Positions 1-9,263 of a stretch of 64,000 nucleotides of DNA are shown in pieces; the stretch's first letter is position 1; every line of letters begins with the position of its first letter. The stretch is taken from positions 20,853 to 84,852 of the forward strand of contig JAPLCQ010000038.1 in assembly GCA_026392115.1 (NCBI GenBank). Reading direction: 5' to 3'. The translations under genes were made by a program, and so were the position numbers. Source of the stretch: Armatimonadota bacterium (GTDB lineage: Bacteria; Armatimonadota; Chthonomonadetes; Chthonomonadales; CAJBBX01). The notes under the pieces are model-generated. The model saw only the letters and a program-made list of their open reading frames with translations. It did no database searches and had not been told where the DNA came from.

Positions 1-2
1 AC

Positions 3-359
3 GTCGATACCGTCCAGCTTGAGCCCGCGCTCGTCAGCGTACAGGTCGACGTCGTCGACAGCGCGGCGGTGAAGACGGTGGTGATCTCCCCGGCGCTCAC
101 AGGTAGGCCGGCGGCGCCGTTCGTCATCGAGGGAGTGACCGTCAGTCCCATGACGGTCACTCTGGCAGGACCAACGGCGGACATTGCCACCGTGACCTCC
201 ATCAGCACGGCGCCGCTATCTGTCGAGGGGACAACGGTCGACGCCACGCGGCAGGTCGCGCTGGTGATCCCGCCGGGGCTTTCTATCGCCGGATCACCGG
301 CCACGGTCACAGTGACCATTCGCCTCAAGGATGCTTCGCGATCAGAGCGCGCTCCGTGA
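3..359 (+). CDS. YbbR/CdaR-like domain protein, C-terminal part (5' end outside window)
   Basis: Frame is open from base 3 (VDTVQLEPALVSVQVDVVDSAAVKTVVISPALTGRPA...); repeated YbbR-type beta pattern (VVISPALTGRPAAPFVIEGVTVSPMTVTLAGP); overlaps next gene start by 4 nt. Confidence 0.65.
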   Translation, partial: VDTVQLEPALVSVQVDVVDSAAVKTVVISPALTGRPAAPFVIEGVTVSPMTVTLAGPTADIATVTSISTAPLSVEGTTVDATRQVALVIPPGLSIAGSPATVTVTIRLKDASRSERAP

Positions 360-1327
360 CGATGCGAGCCGCCACGAACCTGGCTCCGATGTCCCTCAGC
401 GATGTCCTGGATGCGGCGTTCGACCTCTACAAGTCGCACTTCGTCCTCTTCGCGGGGATCGCCGCGGTCGTGGCGGTGCCCGCCTACCTGATCGACCGGC
501 TCGTTTCGCATTGGCTCGGCATTTACCGCCTGATGGAGCGGATCAGCTCCTCCAATCAGCCGCCCGACGCGGCGGCCGTCGGCGCCATGATGCTCTACTT
601 CCTTATGGCCGCCACTGTCATGTCGATCTCCTTCGTGCTCCAGTCGGGAGCGCTCACATCGGCCATCGCCCAGCGCGTTCTGGGGCGGCCCGCGTCGCTC
701 TCGTCGGCCTACCGCTCGGTGCGCAGAGCGTTCTGGCGGCTGCTCGGAGCCTGGTCGTTGGTAGGCGTGGTCTGGTGCGCATTCGCAGGCGCGGCATCGA
801 TTGGTGCGGGCATCATCATCGGCGTCGCCGTTGCGGCGACCGCTGCCGGCGGCACGACCGCCGTGGCGACGGCCGTGTTCGCCGGCGTCATGGCGGGACT
901 GGCCATCGCGGTCGCCATGGCCCTTGTGGCTGTCATGACATCGGTGTTCGTGACGCAGATCGTCATGATTGAGCAGCGTCCGGCCACCGAGACGCTGAAC
1001 CGCCAGTGGGCGCTGGCCAAGGGGCAGGTGTGGCGCCTCGCGGTCGCCTGCATGACTGTATCGCTCGGCTCAGCGCTGCTCGTGGGCACCACCTACGCCT
1101 CCATGGACGCATTGCTCGAGTATGCGGTGTTTCCGGCGCTCCATGTGCCGTACGAGGTTCAGATCACCGCAAGCAGCATCGTATCCACACTGATCGGAAT
1201 GCTGGCGCAGCCCTTCATTTGCACGGCCTTCACGCTGCTCTACTTCGACCAGCGCGTCCGTCGCGAGGGCTTCGACCTGGATGTGTTGAGTCAGTCATCC
1301 CACTGGCACGGGTCCGCCGGATGCTGA
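356..1327 (+). CDS. multi-pass membrane protein (glycerophosphoryl diester phosphodiesterase membrane-domain-like)
   Basis: Long ORF with several hydrophobic segments; MSLSDVLDAAFDLYKSHF N-terminus typical of this family; overlaps both neighbours. Confidence 0.65.
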   Translation: MTMRAATNLAPMSLSDVLDAAFDLYKSHFVLFAGIAAVVAVPAYLIDRLVSHWLGIYRLMERISSSNQPPDAAAVGAMMLYFLMAATVMSISFVLQSGALTSAIAQRVLGRPASLSSAYRSVRRAFWRLLGAWSLVGVVWCAFAGAASIGAGIIIGVAVAATAAGGTTAVATAVFAGVMAGLAIAVAMALVAVMTSVFVTQIVMIEQRPATETLNRQWALAKGQVWRLAVACMTVSLGSALLVGTTYASMDALLEYAVFPALHVPYEVQITASSIVSTLIGMLAQPFICTAFTLLYFDQRVRREGFDLDVLSQSSHWHGSAGC

Positions 1328-2076
1328 AGTGGCTCGTGGCGGTCGCGTTGATCTTCATCGTCTCCTCGCAGGCAGCGGTCGCGCGGACTCCGGTGGCGGA
1401 CAGCGAGCGGCAGTGGGTGCAAGCGGATGTGCGGACTATCCTGGCCCAGCGCGACTACCAGTCGGTCGCGCCCGGCAAGTCGCCCTGGTCTTCGGCCCTC
1501 TCGCGGGCTCGCAGAGCGCTGGCGCCGCTGTGGGACGGCCTGCGGAGGTTGCTGCGGTGGCTCACGCCTTCGCGTAGCCCCGGGGCGTCGTGGCTCTACT
1601 ACGTGGTGCTGGCGGCCTCGCTGGCAGCCCTGGGCTGGGGGCTGGCCGTGGCCGTACGCGCTCTTGTGCGGGGCGCCGCTGTCCGCTCCGCAGCCACCGA
1701 CCGCGCCATGCGCGAGGCGGCCCTGCCCGACGCCCCAGAAGACCTGGCGCCGGAGTCCTGGGCCAAGCACGCCCGGGCCCTGGCTCTTCGAGGCGACCAC
1801 TCGGGCGCCTACCGTGCGGCCTTCACGGCACTCCTATTGGAGCTGGAGCGGCTGAACCTGCTTCGATTCGCCCGCAGCAAGACCGTCGGCGAGTACCTGC
1901 GCGAGGTGCCCCGAAGCCACGCCATTCGGCCGGCATTCGCCGGAGCGGCACGCTCTTTTGAGACCCACGTGTACGGCAACCGCCTCCCCGGCGAACCTGA
2001 CGTGGAGGCCATGCTGGCACACTACGATGGCGCCCGGCAAGAGCCCGAAGTCCACGTGGGTGAGGCGACGACTTGA
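1321..2076 (+). CDS. DUF4129-type membrane protein
   Basis: ATG at 1321 followed by signal/TM MLKWLVAVALIFIVSSQAAVA; one central TM and C-terminal GDHSGAYRAAFTALLLELERLNLLRFARSKTVGEYLREV, typical of DUF4129. Confidence 0.7.
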   Translation: MLKWLVAVALIFIVSSQAAVARTPVADSERQWVQADVRTILAQRDYQSVAPGKSPWSSALSRARRALAPLWDGLRRLLRWLTPSRSPGASWLYYVVLAASLAALGWGLAVAVRALVRGAAVRSAATDRAMREAALPDAPEDLAPESWAKHARALALRGDHSGAYRAAFTALLLELERLNLLRFARSKTVGEYLREVPRSHAIRPAFAGAARSFETHVYGNRLPGEPDVEAMLAHYDGARQEPEVHVGEATT

Positions 2077-2876
2077 TCGACACGCACTGCCACCTGGACG
2101 ACCACCGGTTCGAGGCCGACGAGATACCGAACCTGCTTGCCCGTGCTCACGAAGCCGGAGTTCACACGGCCGTCACCGTAGGCTGCGACCTCGCGTCGTC
2201 ACGCGCATGCCTCGCGCTGGCGCGGGAGCACCATGGCGTCGCGGCCGCGATCGGCGTCCATCCGCATGAGGCCAAGCACTGGGGCCCTGCGACGGCGCGG
2301 ACGATGAGGGAGTTGGCCGCATGTCCGGGCATTGTGGCCTACGGCGAGATCGGTCTGGACTTCCACTACAACCTGTCGGAGCCCGAGGTGCAGTGGGCGG
2401 CATTTCGCGATCAGCTTGAGCTGGCGGGCGATCTGGGTCTCCCCGTGATCATCCACTGCCGCGACGCCTACGACGAGATGCTTCCCGACGTCACGGGCTG
2501 GCTGGAGGCGGGACGCACGGCGATCATGCACTGCTGGGCAGGCACGCCGGAGCAGGCCAGGAGCTACGCCACAGCCGGCGCCTATCTGGGCTTCGGGGGC
2601 ATGGTGACGTTCAAGAGCGCCGATGCCATTCGCCAGGCCTGCGTTGAGACGCCGGACCATCTGCTGTTGCTGGAGACCGATGCGCCCTGGCTGGCCCCTA
2701 TCCCCTACCGCGGCTCGCGCAACGAGCCGCGGCACGTGGCACAGGTAGCTTCTTCGGTGGCCCGGCTCCGTGGCTCCGACGTGGCGGCGATCGACCGGCT
2801 GACCACGGCTAACGCCCTGCGCGCCTACCCGACGTTGGCATCGGCGGCGGAGGCGGGACCCGGCTCGGCCATATAG
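2073..2876 (+). CDS. tatD: TatD family metal-dependent hydrolase
   Basis: MIDTHCHLDDHRFEAD, GVHPHEAK, GEIGLDFHYN, LLLETDAPWLAP motifs; TTG start in TTGA overlap with upstream stop. Confidence 0.93.
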   Translation: MIDTHCHLDDHRFEADEIPNLLARAHEAGVHTAVTVGCDLASSRACLALAREHHGVAAAIGVHPHEAKHWGPATARTMRELAACPGIVAYGEIGLDFHYNLSEPEVQWAAFRDQLELAGDLGLPVIIHCRDAYDEMLPDVTGWLEAGRTAIMHCWAGTPEQARSYATAGAYLGFGGMVTFKSADAIRQACVETPDHLLLLETDAPWLAPIPYRGSRNEPRHVAQVASSVARLRGSDVAAIDRLTTANALRAYPTLASAAEAGPGSAI

Positions 2877-3613
2877 GCATCGACTACCTGGACGGTGGGA
2901 CCGTCGCGAAGCACCAACCCGTCCTGCAACCAGACCACCCGATGCGCCACGCGCCGGACCATCATCATATCGTGCGAAACGAATAGGATGGTTTTTCCGC
3001 GTTCCTGGAACTCCTCAATCTTTTCCAAGCACTTGTGCTGGAATGCCTCATCGCCCACAGCCAGCACCTCGTCGACCAGCAGGATCGCCGGGTAGGTATG
3101 CACGGCGATGGAGAAACCCAGCCGCATCTTCATGCCGTCGGAGTAGTTTCGGAGCGGTGTGTCGATCTTCTCGGCCAGATCCGGCCGGTCGAAGGCGAAG
3201 CGCACGATGGAGTCGAACTGCGCTTGGATCTGGCGTCGGCTCAGGCCAAGGATCGCGCCGTAAAGCTCGACGTTCTCCACCCCCGTCAGGTCGGGGTGAA
3301 AGCCCGCGCCCAGCTCAAGCAACGGGGCCACCGTGCCATTGACGGTGACTTCACCCGATGTAGGCTTGTATACCCGTGCGACCAGAGAGAGCAGCGTCGA
3401 CTTCCCGGATCCGTTGCGCCCCACGATGGCCACCGTCTCGCCGGGCAGGATTTCCAGGTCGATACCCCGAAGCACTTCGCGCCGCTCGAGCCTGGGCGGC
3501 CTGAAGATGCTGAGCATGGCGGCCTTGAGGCTGCCGGCGTGCCGGTGCTGTAGAGTGAAGGTCTTGCGGAGGCTCGCCAGCCGGATGGAGGCCTCCGGAA
3601 CGCCGCCGTTCAT
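2825..3613 (-). CDS. ABC-2 polysaccharide export ATP-binding protein (Wzt/TagH/KpsT type)
   Basis: Walker A GRNGSGKST, ENVELYGAILGLSRRQI, YSDGMKMRLGFSIAVHT, LLVDEVLAVGDEAFQHKC; start overlaps the permease stop (ATGA). Confidence 0.93.
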   Translation of the reverse strand: MNGGVPEASIRLASLRKTFTLQHRHAGSLKAAMLSIFRPPRLERREVLRGIDLEILPGETVAIVGRNGSGKSTLLSLVARVYKPTSGEVTVNGTVAPLLELGAGFHPDLTGVENVELYGAILGLSRRQIQAQFDSIVRFAFDRPDLAEKIDTPLRNYSDGMKMRLGFSIAVHTYPAILLVDEVLAVGDEAFQHKCLEKIEEFQERGKTILFVSHDMMMVRRVAHRVVWLQDGLVLRDGPTVQVVDAYMAEPGPASAADANVG

Positions 3614-4467
3614 GGCCGCTCCACGAAGCGCCACTTGCGCGCGTTGAAGAACGCGTAGCTAAGCACGAGCGCGACGAAAGAGACGCCAAGGATGCCGAGC
3701 ACAGAGCCGGGGTCGAACGGTGACGCGGCATTGCCACCCAGCACCGAGGGGTGCGGCGGCTCAAGCATGCATTTTCGGTAGCCTGATATCAACACGGCCA
3801 GCGGGTTCCACATGTAGATTCGCGCCGCCCAGCCGCCCCATAGGTGGCGCATTGTCGGCGAATGGAGCACCTGCTCCGGCAGGTACATGATGGGCAGTAC
3901 GAAGAGCCCGAGGTTGAACAGAACGGTGACGATGTACTTCACGTCCTCATAGAAGACATTGAGGCACGAGACCACCAGGCTGGCCGCGGTCACCAGGAAG
4001 AACTGGGCCACAACCAGGACCGGGAACCAGACCAGCGTGGGCAGAAGCGGCGCTCGGAGATAGAACACAAGGTAGGCGAAGAAGACCAGCCACGACATCG
4101 CGAAGTGGATGAAGTTCGAGACGCTGGTGGCAAGCGGGATGATCTCCCGGGGCATGTAGACCTTGCGGATGACGCCGTACATCATGAGGATGGACTGGCT
4201 GGAGTCGAGCACGGCCGTCTGGAAGTAGGTCCAGGGGATCATTGCCGCCAGGACATAGGCCGAGTAGCTATCGAACTTCGCCGCAAAAGTGGTAGCGTTC
4301 TTGAAGGCGAACGTGATGCAGGCGACCTGCATCAGAGGAGGGGCGATCGACCAGACAAAACCCAGCTTGGAGTTCTTGTACCGGACCTTCAGGTCGCGCC
4401 TTACGAGCTGCAGGAACAGCGCCCTGAACCGCCAGACCTCCGCCAGTTCGGCCGTCAGTTGCCGCAT
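3610..4467 (-). CDS. ABC-2 type polysaccharide export permease (Wzm/TagG type)
   Basis: RDLKVRYKNSKLGFVWSIAPPLMQ hallmark and six hydrophobic segments; translationally coupled to ATPase. Confidence 0.92.
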   Translation of the reverse strand: MRQLTAELAEVWRFRALFLQLVRRDLKVRYKNSKLGFVWSIAPPLMQVACITFAFKNATTFAAKFDSYSAYVLAAMIPWTYFQTAVLDSSQSILMMYGVIRKVYMPREIIPLATSVSNFIHFAMSWLVFFAYLVFYLRAPLLPTLVWFPVLVVAQFFLVTAASLVVSCLNVFYEDVKYIVTVLFNLGLFVLPIMYLPEQVLHSPTMRHLWGGWAARIYMWNPLAVLISGYRKCMLEPPHPSVLGGNAASPFDPGSVLGILGVSFVALVLSYAFFNARKWRFVERP

Positions 4468-4566
4468 GGGGCCTCCCCAGCGGCCGGCGTCGCCGACCAG
4501 ACGCGAGGCGAGGGCCGTACAAGCGCCGGCGTCACCGTTACGAGCCTGTGCCACTCAAGGAGAGCG

Positions 4567-4779
4567 ATGGCAATGCAGAAGTGGAAGTACCACAGCATGG
4601 TGTGTCGTGATCTATCGATTGTCGATGGCAAGTTGAACGTCGAGGGCGAAAAGGGCTGGGAACTCGTGTCAGTCGTCCCTGTGGACGCGAACACGGCGCG
4701 CGTGTTCTTCAAGCAGCCGATCCCTGAAGAAGCCCCGCTCCCCGAGGAGACCGAGAAGCTGGAATCATCGCCCATGTAG
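4567..4779 (+). CDS. DUF4177-like small protein
   Basis: MQKWKYHSMVCR...LNVEGEKGWELVSVVPVDANTARVFFKQP; GGAG-type SD just upstream. Confidence 0.75.
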   Translation: MAMQKWKYHSMVCRDLSIVDGKLNVEGEKGWELVSVVPVDANTARVFFKQPIPEEAPLPEETEKLESSPM

Positions 4780-4827
4780 CGGGCTTCAGCCGGCGTTTGA
4801 GGCGCACCCCGAACGCCGGCAAGGAAC

Positions 4828-6348
4828 CTACGCAGCAGCCTGCCCGCCTGTGGCGAGGTGCATGATCTTCTCCTGCGTTGCGTCGGCGCGGGAGAGTTCG
4901 CCGGCGATGCGTCCCTCGTGCATAACGAGGATACGGTCGCTCATGCCGAGCACCTCGGGCAGTTCCGACGAGATCATGATGACCGCGGCCCCGCGCGCCG
5001 TCAGCTCGTTCATAAGCTGGTAAATCTCGGTCTTGGCGCCCACGTCGATGCCGCGCGTCGGCTCGTCGAAGATCAGCAGCTTCGACTTTGTGTAGAGCCA
5101 CTTCGCCAGAACGACCTTCTGCTGATTGCCGCCCGAGAGGTTGCGTACGGTCTGCTCCACGCTCGGGGTCCGTATGGTGAGGTCATCGACGTACTTCCGT
5201 GCGACCTCGCGCTCGGCACGGCCGTTGATGAAGTTCAGCGTAGCCAGTTCGCGCAAGTTGGCCAGCGTGATGTTCTCGCGCACCGCCATGCCCAGAACCA
5301 GCCCTTGCCCCTTTCGGTCCTCGGTGACCAGCCCGATACCAAGGGCGATGGCATCCTGCGGCGACCTCACATGGACCGCGGCGCCGTCGATCTTCATGGA
5401 CCCGGAGTCCACGGGGTCAGCGCCGAAGATGGCCCGAGCCAGCTCGGTCCGACCTGCGCCGACCAGGCCGGCGATGCCGAGGATCTCGCCCTGCCGCACC
5501 TGCAGCGTGATGTTGGTCAGCGCGCCCGTACGGCCGAACCCATCGAGCTCCAGCACCGGCTCGCCGATGGGCGCCACCTGCTTGGGGATCATCTGCGTCA
5601 GCTCGCGGCCCACCATCATACGGATAAGGTCGTCGCGGTTCACCGCGTTGACGTCGCAGGTGTCGATCCGCTTGCCGTCGCGCATAACGGTCACGCGGTC
5701 GCAGATCTCGAAGATCTCCTCCAAGCGGTGGCTGATGTAGACGACGGCGACGCCGTCGGCCTTCAGTTGGCGGATCAGGTTGAAAAGGCTGCGTAGCTCA
5801 TGGTCCGTCAGCGTGGCCGACGGTTCGTCCATGATGATGATGGAGCTGCGGCGCGACGTGGCCTTGGCGATCTCGACCATCTGCTGCTGCGCCACTGAGA
5901 GGCGGTTCACCGGCGTGCGCGCATCGAGCTTCACGCCCAGCCGGTCGATTATGGCTTGTGACTCCCGGTACATCGTGCCGAAGTCGACAAAGCCGGGCAC
6001 GGCGGCGCGGGGTTCGCGGCCCAGGAAGATATTCTCTGCCGCGTTCAGGTATGGGACCAGGTTGAACTCCTGGTAGATGATGGAGATGCCCAGGGCCATG
6101 GCCTGCGTGGGGCTGTCCACGTGTACGGGCTGCCCGTTCAGCAGGATGTCGCCGGTATCTCGCGGCTGCGCCCCTGCCAGGATCTTCATCAGGGTGGACT
6201 TCCCGGCGCCGTTCTCACCGACCAGCGCGTGGACCTCACCGGCGCGGACCTCAAGATCCACATCCTGCAGGGCCTGAACGCCGGGGAACGTCTTGGTGAT
6301 GTGGCGCATCTCAAGGACAGGCGCGGAGCCGACTGGCGCAGAACTCAA
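4828..6348 (-). CDS. sugar ABC transporter ATP-binding protein (RbsA/MglA/XylG family, two ATPase domains)
   Basis: GENGAGKSTLMKILAGAQ, SVAQQQMVEIAKA, second LSGGNQQKVVLAKWL, TRGIDVGAK; probable TTG start at 6348 preceded by GGGAGG. Confidence 0.93.
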   Translation of the reverse strand: MSSAPVGSAPVLEMRHITKTFPGVQALQDVDLEVRAGEVHALVGENGAGKSTLMKILAGAQPRDTGDILLNGQPVHVDSPTQAMALGISIIYQEFNLVPYLNAAENIFLGREPRAAVPGFVDFGTMYRESQAIIDRLGVKLDARTPVNRLSVAQQQMVEIAKATSRRSSIIIMDEPSATLTDHELRSLFNLIRQLKADGVAVVYISHRLEEIFEICDRVTVMRDGKRIDTCDVNAVNRDDLIRMMVGRELTQMIPKQVAPIGEPVLELDGFGRTGALTNITLQVRQGEILGIAGLVGAGRTELARAIFGADPVDSGSMKIDGAAVHVRSPQDAIALGIGLVTEDRKGQGLVLGMAVRENITLANLRELATLNFINGRAEREVARKYVDDLTIRTPSVEQTVRNLSGGNQQKVVLAKWLYTKSKLLIFDEPTRGIDVGAKTEIYQLMNELTARGAAVIMISSELPEVLGMSDRILVMHEGRIAGELSRADATQEKIMHLATGGQAAA

Positions 6349-6458
6349 TGGAGCCTCCCATGCACCCCGAGGGTCGGCACGATTGTACCAGACGCGCAAA
6401 CGCCGCTGCCCAGCCAGTGGTTTACGTGAAGGTGACGCGAGCCGCAAAGCGCCTGGCC

Positions 6459-6488
6459 TTGACGGCAGCCCGCGATGCGGGGTATGGT
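6459..6488 (+). promoter_or_regulatory. putative sigma70-like promoter for metK leader
   Basis: TTGACG-N18-TATGGT immediately upstream of the SAM riboswitch. Confidence 0.5.
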
Positions 6489-6503
6489 CTCAGATAGTGT
6501 TTG

Positions 6504-6609
6504 CCTTATCCAGAGTGGCGGAGGGACCGGCCCTACGATGCCACAACAACCACCTCGCTCGCCGGCGAGGCAGGTGCTAATTCCGGGCAGCCAGCGCTGC
6601 GAGATAAGG
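6504..6609 (+). ncRNA. SAM-I (S-box) riboswitch
   Basis: P1 CCTTATC (6504-6510)/GATAAGG (6603-6609), CAGAGTGGCGGAGGGACCGGCCCTACGATGCC core and AGGTGCTAATTCC; located upstream of metK. Confidence 0.95.
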
Positions 6610-6635
6610 GGCAACGGCGACTCACAGACTATGTG

Positions 6636-6667
6636 ATGGCCCCTTTCCTTAGGAGAGGGGCCATTTT
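6636..6667 (+). terminator. intrinsic terminator of the SAM riboswitch expression platform
   Basis: ATGGCCCCTTTCCT-TAGGAGAGGGGCCAT hairpin followed by TTTT. Confidence 0.85.
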
Positions 6668-6721
6668 CGTTCTTGGATCGGGCATCCGGGCGCATGACGC
6701 GCCGGGGAAAGGAGCGGCTCA

Positions 6722-7882
6722 TTGGCCGACATTAAGCTCTTCACATCAGAAAGCGTGACCGAGGGACATCCCGACAAGCTGGCCGACCAGATCAGCGACG
6801 CGGTTCTCGACGCGCTGTTGGCGCAGGATCCCAACTCGCGGGTGGCGCTGGAGACTCTGCTGACCCGCGGTCTCGCCGTCATCGCCGGCGAACTCACCAC
6901 CACGGCCTATGTCGAGATGGCCCAGCTCGTTCGCGACACCATCGTCGAGGTCGGTTACGACAACACCAATGTCGGTTTCGACGGTCACACTACCGGCGTC
7001 ATGCTGGCCATCCAGGCGCAGTCGGTGAACATCGCAGCCGGTGTGAACCGATCAAAGGAAGAGCAAGGAGCCGGCGACCAGGGCATGATGTTCGGCTACG
7101 CGTGCGATGAGAGCGCCGAGCTGATGCCTCTCCCCATCACCATCGCGCACAAGCTCACGGCGCGCTACACGGCCGCCCGCAAGGCCGACAAGTCGCTGGG
7201 CTTCCGGCCCGACGGCAAGTCGCAGGTCACGCTGGTCTACTCGGACGGCAAGCCGGACCACATCGATACCATCGTCTTTGCGGCACAGCACGAAGAGGGC
7301 CTCGCGCGCGAAGAGGTCGAGCGTCGCGTCATCGAGACGGTTGTTGAGCCGGTGCTCAAGGAGTACGGCTCGCTGGTCACCAGCAAGATCAAGTACCACG
7401 TGAATCCGACCGGGCAGTTCGTCATCGGCGGGCCGCAGGGCGACACGGGTGTCACCGGACGAAAGATCATCGTCGATACCTATGGCGGCTACGCCCGCCA
7501 CGGCGGCGGCGCGTTCTCCGGCAAGGACCCCTCCAAGGTGGACCGCTCGGCGGCCTACATTGCACGGTACCTGGCCAAGAACGTCGTTGCGGCGGGCCTT
7601 GCCGGCAAATGCGAGATTCAGTTGGCCTACGCCATCGGCGTAGCCCAGCCTGTGAGCATCTTCGTCGACACGTTCGGCACCGCCACGGTGCCGGAGAGCC
7701 AGATCGCGGCGCGCCTGCAGGACCGGAGCCTCATCGATCTGCGCCCCGCGTTCATCATCGACCGGCTTGGACTGACCGATTCGAGCCGCGTCTGCTACCA
7801 GCAGACCGCAAAGAACGGTCACTTCGGCCATGCGGGTTTCACCTGGGAAGCCACCGACCTGGCGGCCGCGCTCCGCGCCTAG
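6722..7882 (+). CDS. metK: S-adenosylmethionine synthetase
   Basis: [58 protein letters not shown] start with GAAAGGAG SD. Confidence 0.97.
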   Translation: MADIKLFTSESVTEGHPDKLADQISDAVLDALLAQDPNSRVALETLLTRGLAVIAGELTTTAYVEMAQLVRDTIVEVGYDNTNVGFDGHTTGVMLAIQAQSVNIAAGVNRSKEEQGAGDQGMMFGYACDESAELMPLPITIAHKLTARYTAARKADKSLGFRPDGKSQVTLVYSDGKPDHIDTIVFAAQHEEGLAREEVERRVIETVVEPVLKEYGSLVTSKIKYHVNPTGQFVIGGPQGDTGVTGRKIIVDTYGGYARHGGGAFSGKDPSKVDRSAAYIARYLAKNVVAAGLAGKCEIQLAYAIGVAQPVSIFVDTFGTATVPESQIAARLQDRSLIDLRPAFIIDRLGLTDSSRVCYQQTAKNGHFGHAGFTWEATDLAAALRA

Positions 7883-7904
7883 CCACAGAGCATCAGCAGC
7901 AACG

Positions 7905-7934
7905 AAGGGGACGGCCACCGAAGGCCGTCCCCTT
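7905..7934 (+). terminator. strong hairpin downstream of metK, possibly bidirectional
   Basis: AAGGGGACGGCC-ACCGAA-GGCCGTCCCCTT perfect 12-bp stem between metK and the convergent gene. Confidence 0.75.
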
Positions 7935-7975
7935 CTCTGCATCCAGCTTCGCCGTGCCGAATGCCGGGTGGGCGA

Positions 7976-8830
7976 TCAGACCTCCCAGCCCGAGCGCGCC
8001 TTGTTCTGGCGGCCGGCAGAAGCGCGTGCATCCACCAGGTTGAAGATGTAGACTACCGCCGCCATGACCGCGAGGGGCCAGAACGCCGGCCCAGGGCCCA
8101 GGCCGCTCGTCCAGCCGATGCCCGTCCAGCCGAGAAGGTAGACCATGACAAGGGCGAGCAGCAGGAACAGAAGGCCTTTGCTGGTGTCGCCCAGGTACAA
8201 CTGACCGATGCCGGGCATCAGCGCTGATAGCAGCACGGCCACGTGCGCGCCCCTGGGCCCGGCCTCGTTGTAGAGCCCCGGCGGGATCGGGACCTGCTGG
8301 ACCGAGAGCGCCGCGTACTTTCGTTCGGCTCCGGCCCGCCCGGGACCCGCTTTGACCGAGCGCTCGTAGGCCGCCAGGGCGTCATCCACACGCCCCGTGG
8401 CTTGGAGCAGATCGCCGTACATCTCCAGCGCGGCGGCGTCTCCAGGAACCAACTGCAGCGCCGCGCGGACCTCTCCCTCGGCGCCTCGCACATCGCCGCG
8501 GCGTCGAAGGATGTTCGCGTTGAGCAGAAGGCGGTCCGCCTGCTGCTTCTCGTCGTCCGTCGATTCGCGCCACTCGGGGAACTGCACCGTCGGATGCGCG
8601 ACGAACGGCTTCTCCGGCGCCGGCTCAGCGACCGGGCGCGGTGCCTTGGCGACCGGTTTGGCCCCTAGTGCGAGCAGGCGGGCGATCTCGTCAGGCTGGA
8701 CGCCGCGCTTGGCCAGCGCCTCAGCCAGGATGCGGTCATCACCGACGAGCCCCGATGGAGCGCCGCCCCCGGGCTTGGCCTCCGGGTTCGCCGCGGTCGA
8801 AGGATCAGCCGGCCCGGTCGGGTCTGTCAT
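7976..8830 (-). CDS. TPR-containing protein with C-terminal membrane segments
   Basis: TPR-like NANILRRRGDVRGAEGEVRAALQLVPGDAAALEMYGDLLQATGRVDDALAAYERSVKAGP; C-terminal TM2-like LLSALMPGIGQLYLGDTSKGLLFLLLALVMVYLLG. Confidence 0.7.
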   Translation of the reverse strand: MTDPTGPADPSTAANPEAKPGGGAPSGLVGDDRILAEALAKRGVQPDEIARLLALGAKPVAKAPRPVAEPAPEKPFVAHPTVQFPEWRESTDDEKQQADRLLLNANILRRRGDVRGAEGEVRAALQLVPGDAAALEMYGDLLQATGRVDDALAAYERSVKAGPGRAGAERKYAALSVQQVPIPPGLYNEAGPRGAHVAVLLSALMPGIGQLYLGDTSKGLLFLLLALVMVYLLGWTGIGWTSGLGPGPAFWPLAVMAAVVYIFNLVDARASAGRQNKARSGWEV

Positions 8831-8832
8831 GG

Positions 8833-9204
8833 CTACTCCTCGGCGCCCGCCTCCGAGACGACCTCGGCCGCGTCGAGCATGGGCGCGCCCTGCCAGTAGC
8901 TCTCAAGCTGGTAGTACTCGCGTTGCTCGGGGTCCATCACATGCACCACCACGTCGCCGTAGTCCATGAGGACCCAGTGCGCGCCCTCGTACCCCTCAAC
9001 GCGGATGCCGCCCATGCCGGCCTTCTTCATGGATTCCACCACGGCGTCGGAAAGCGTCCTGATGTGCGTGGTCGAGGTGCCGCAGCAGACGACGAAGTAG
9101 TCGGTGACCAGTGTGCGGCCCCGCAAATCCAGTATGGTTAGGTCTCGCGCCTGCTTGGCGTCGGCGGCAGTTACCGCGAGGTTGAGCTTCTCCTCGGCTG
9201 TCAT
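8833..9204 (-). CDS. rsfS: ribosomal silencing factor RsfS
   Basis: DARDLTILDLRGRTLVTDYFVVCCGTSTTHIRTLSDAV...GYEGAHWVLMDYGDVVVHVMDPEQREYYQLESYW. Confidence 0.95.
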   Translation of the reverse strand: MTAEEKLNLAVTAADAKQARDLTILDLRGRTLVTDYFVVCCGTSTTHIRTLSDAVVESMKKAGMGGIRVEGYEGAHWVLMDYGDVVVHVMDPEQREYYQLESYWQGAPMLDAAEVVSEAGAEE

Positions 9205-9263
9205 TATCGTGACTGTATCCTCCAGAGTCGGCGACGACCTACCCCGCTCACGGCAACAGCCGC

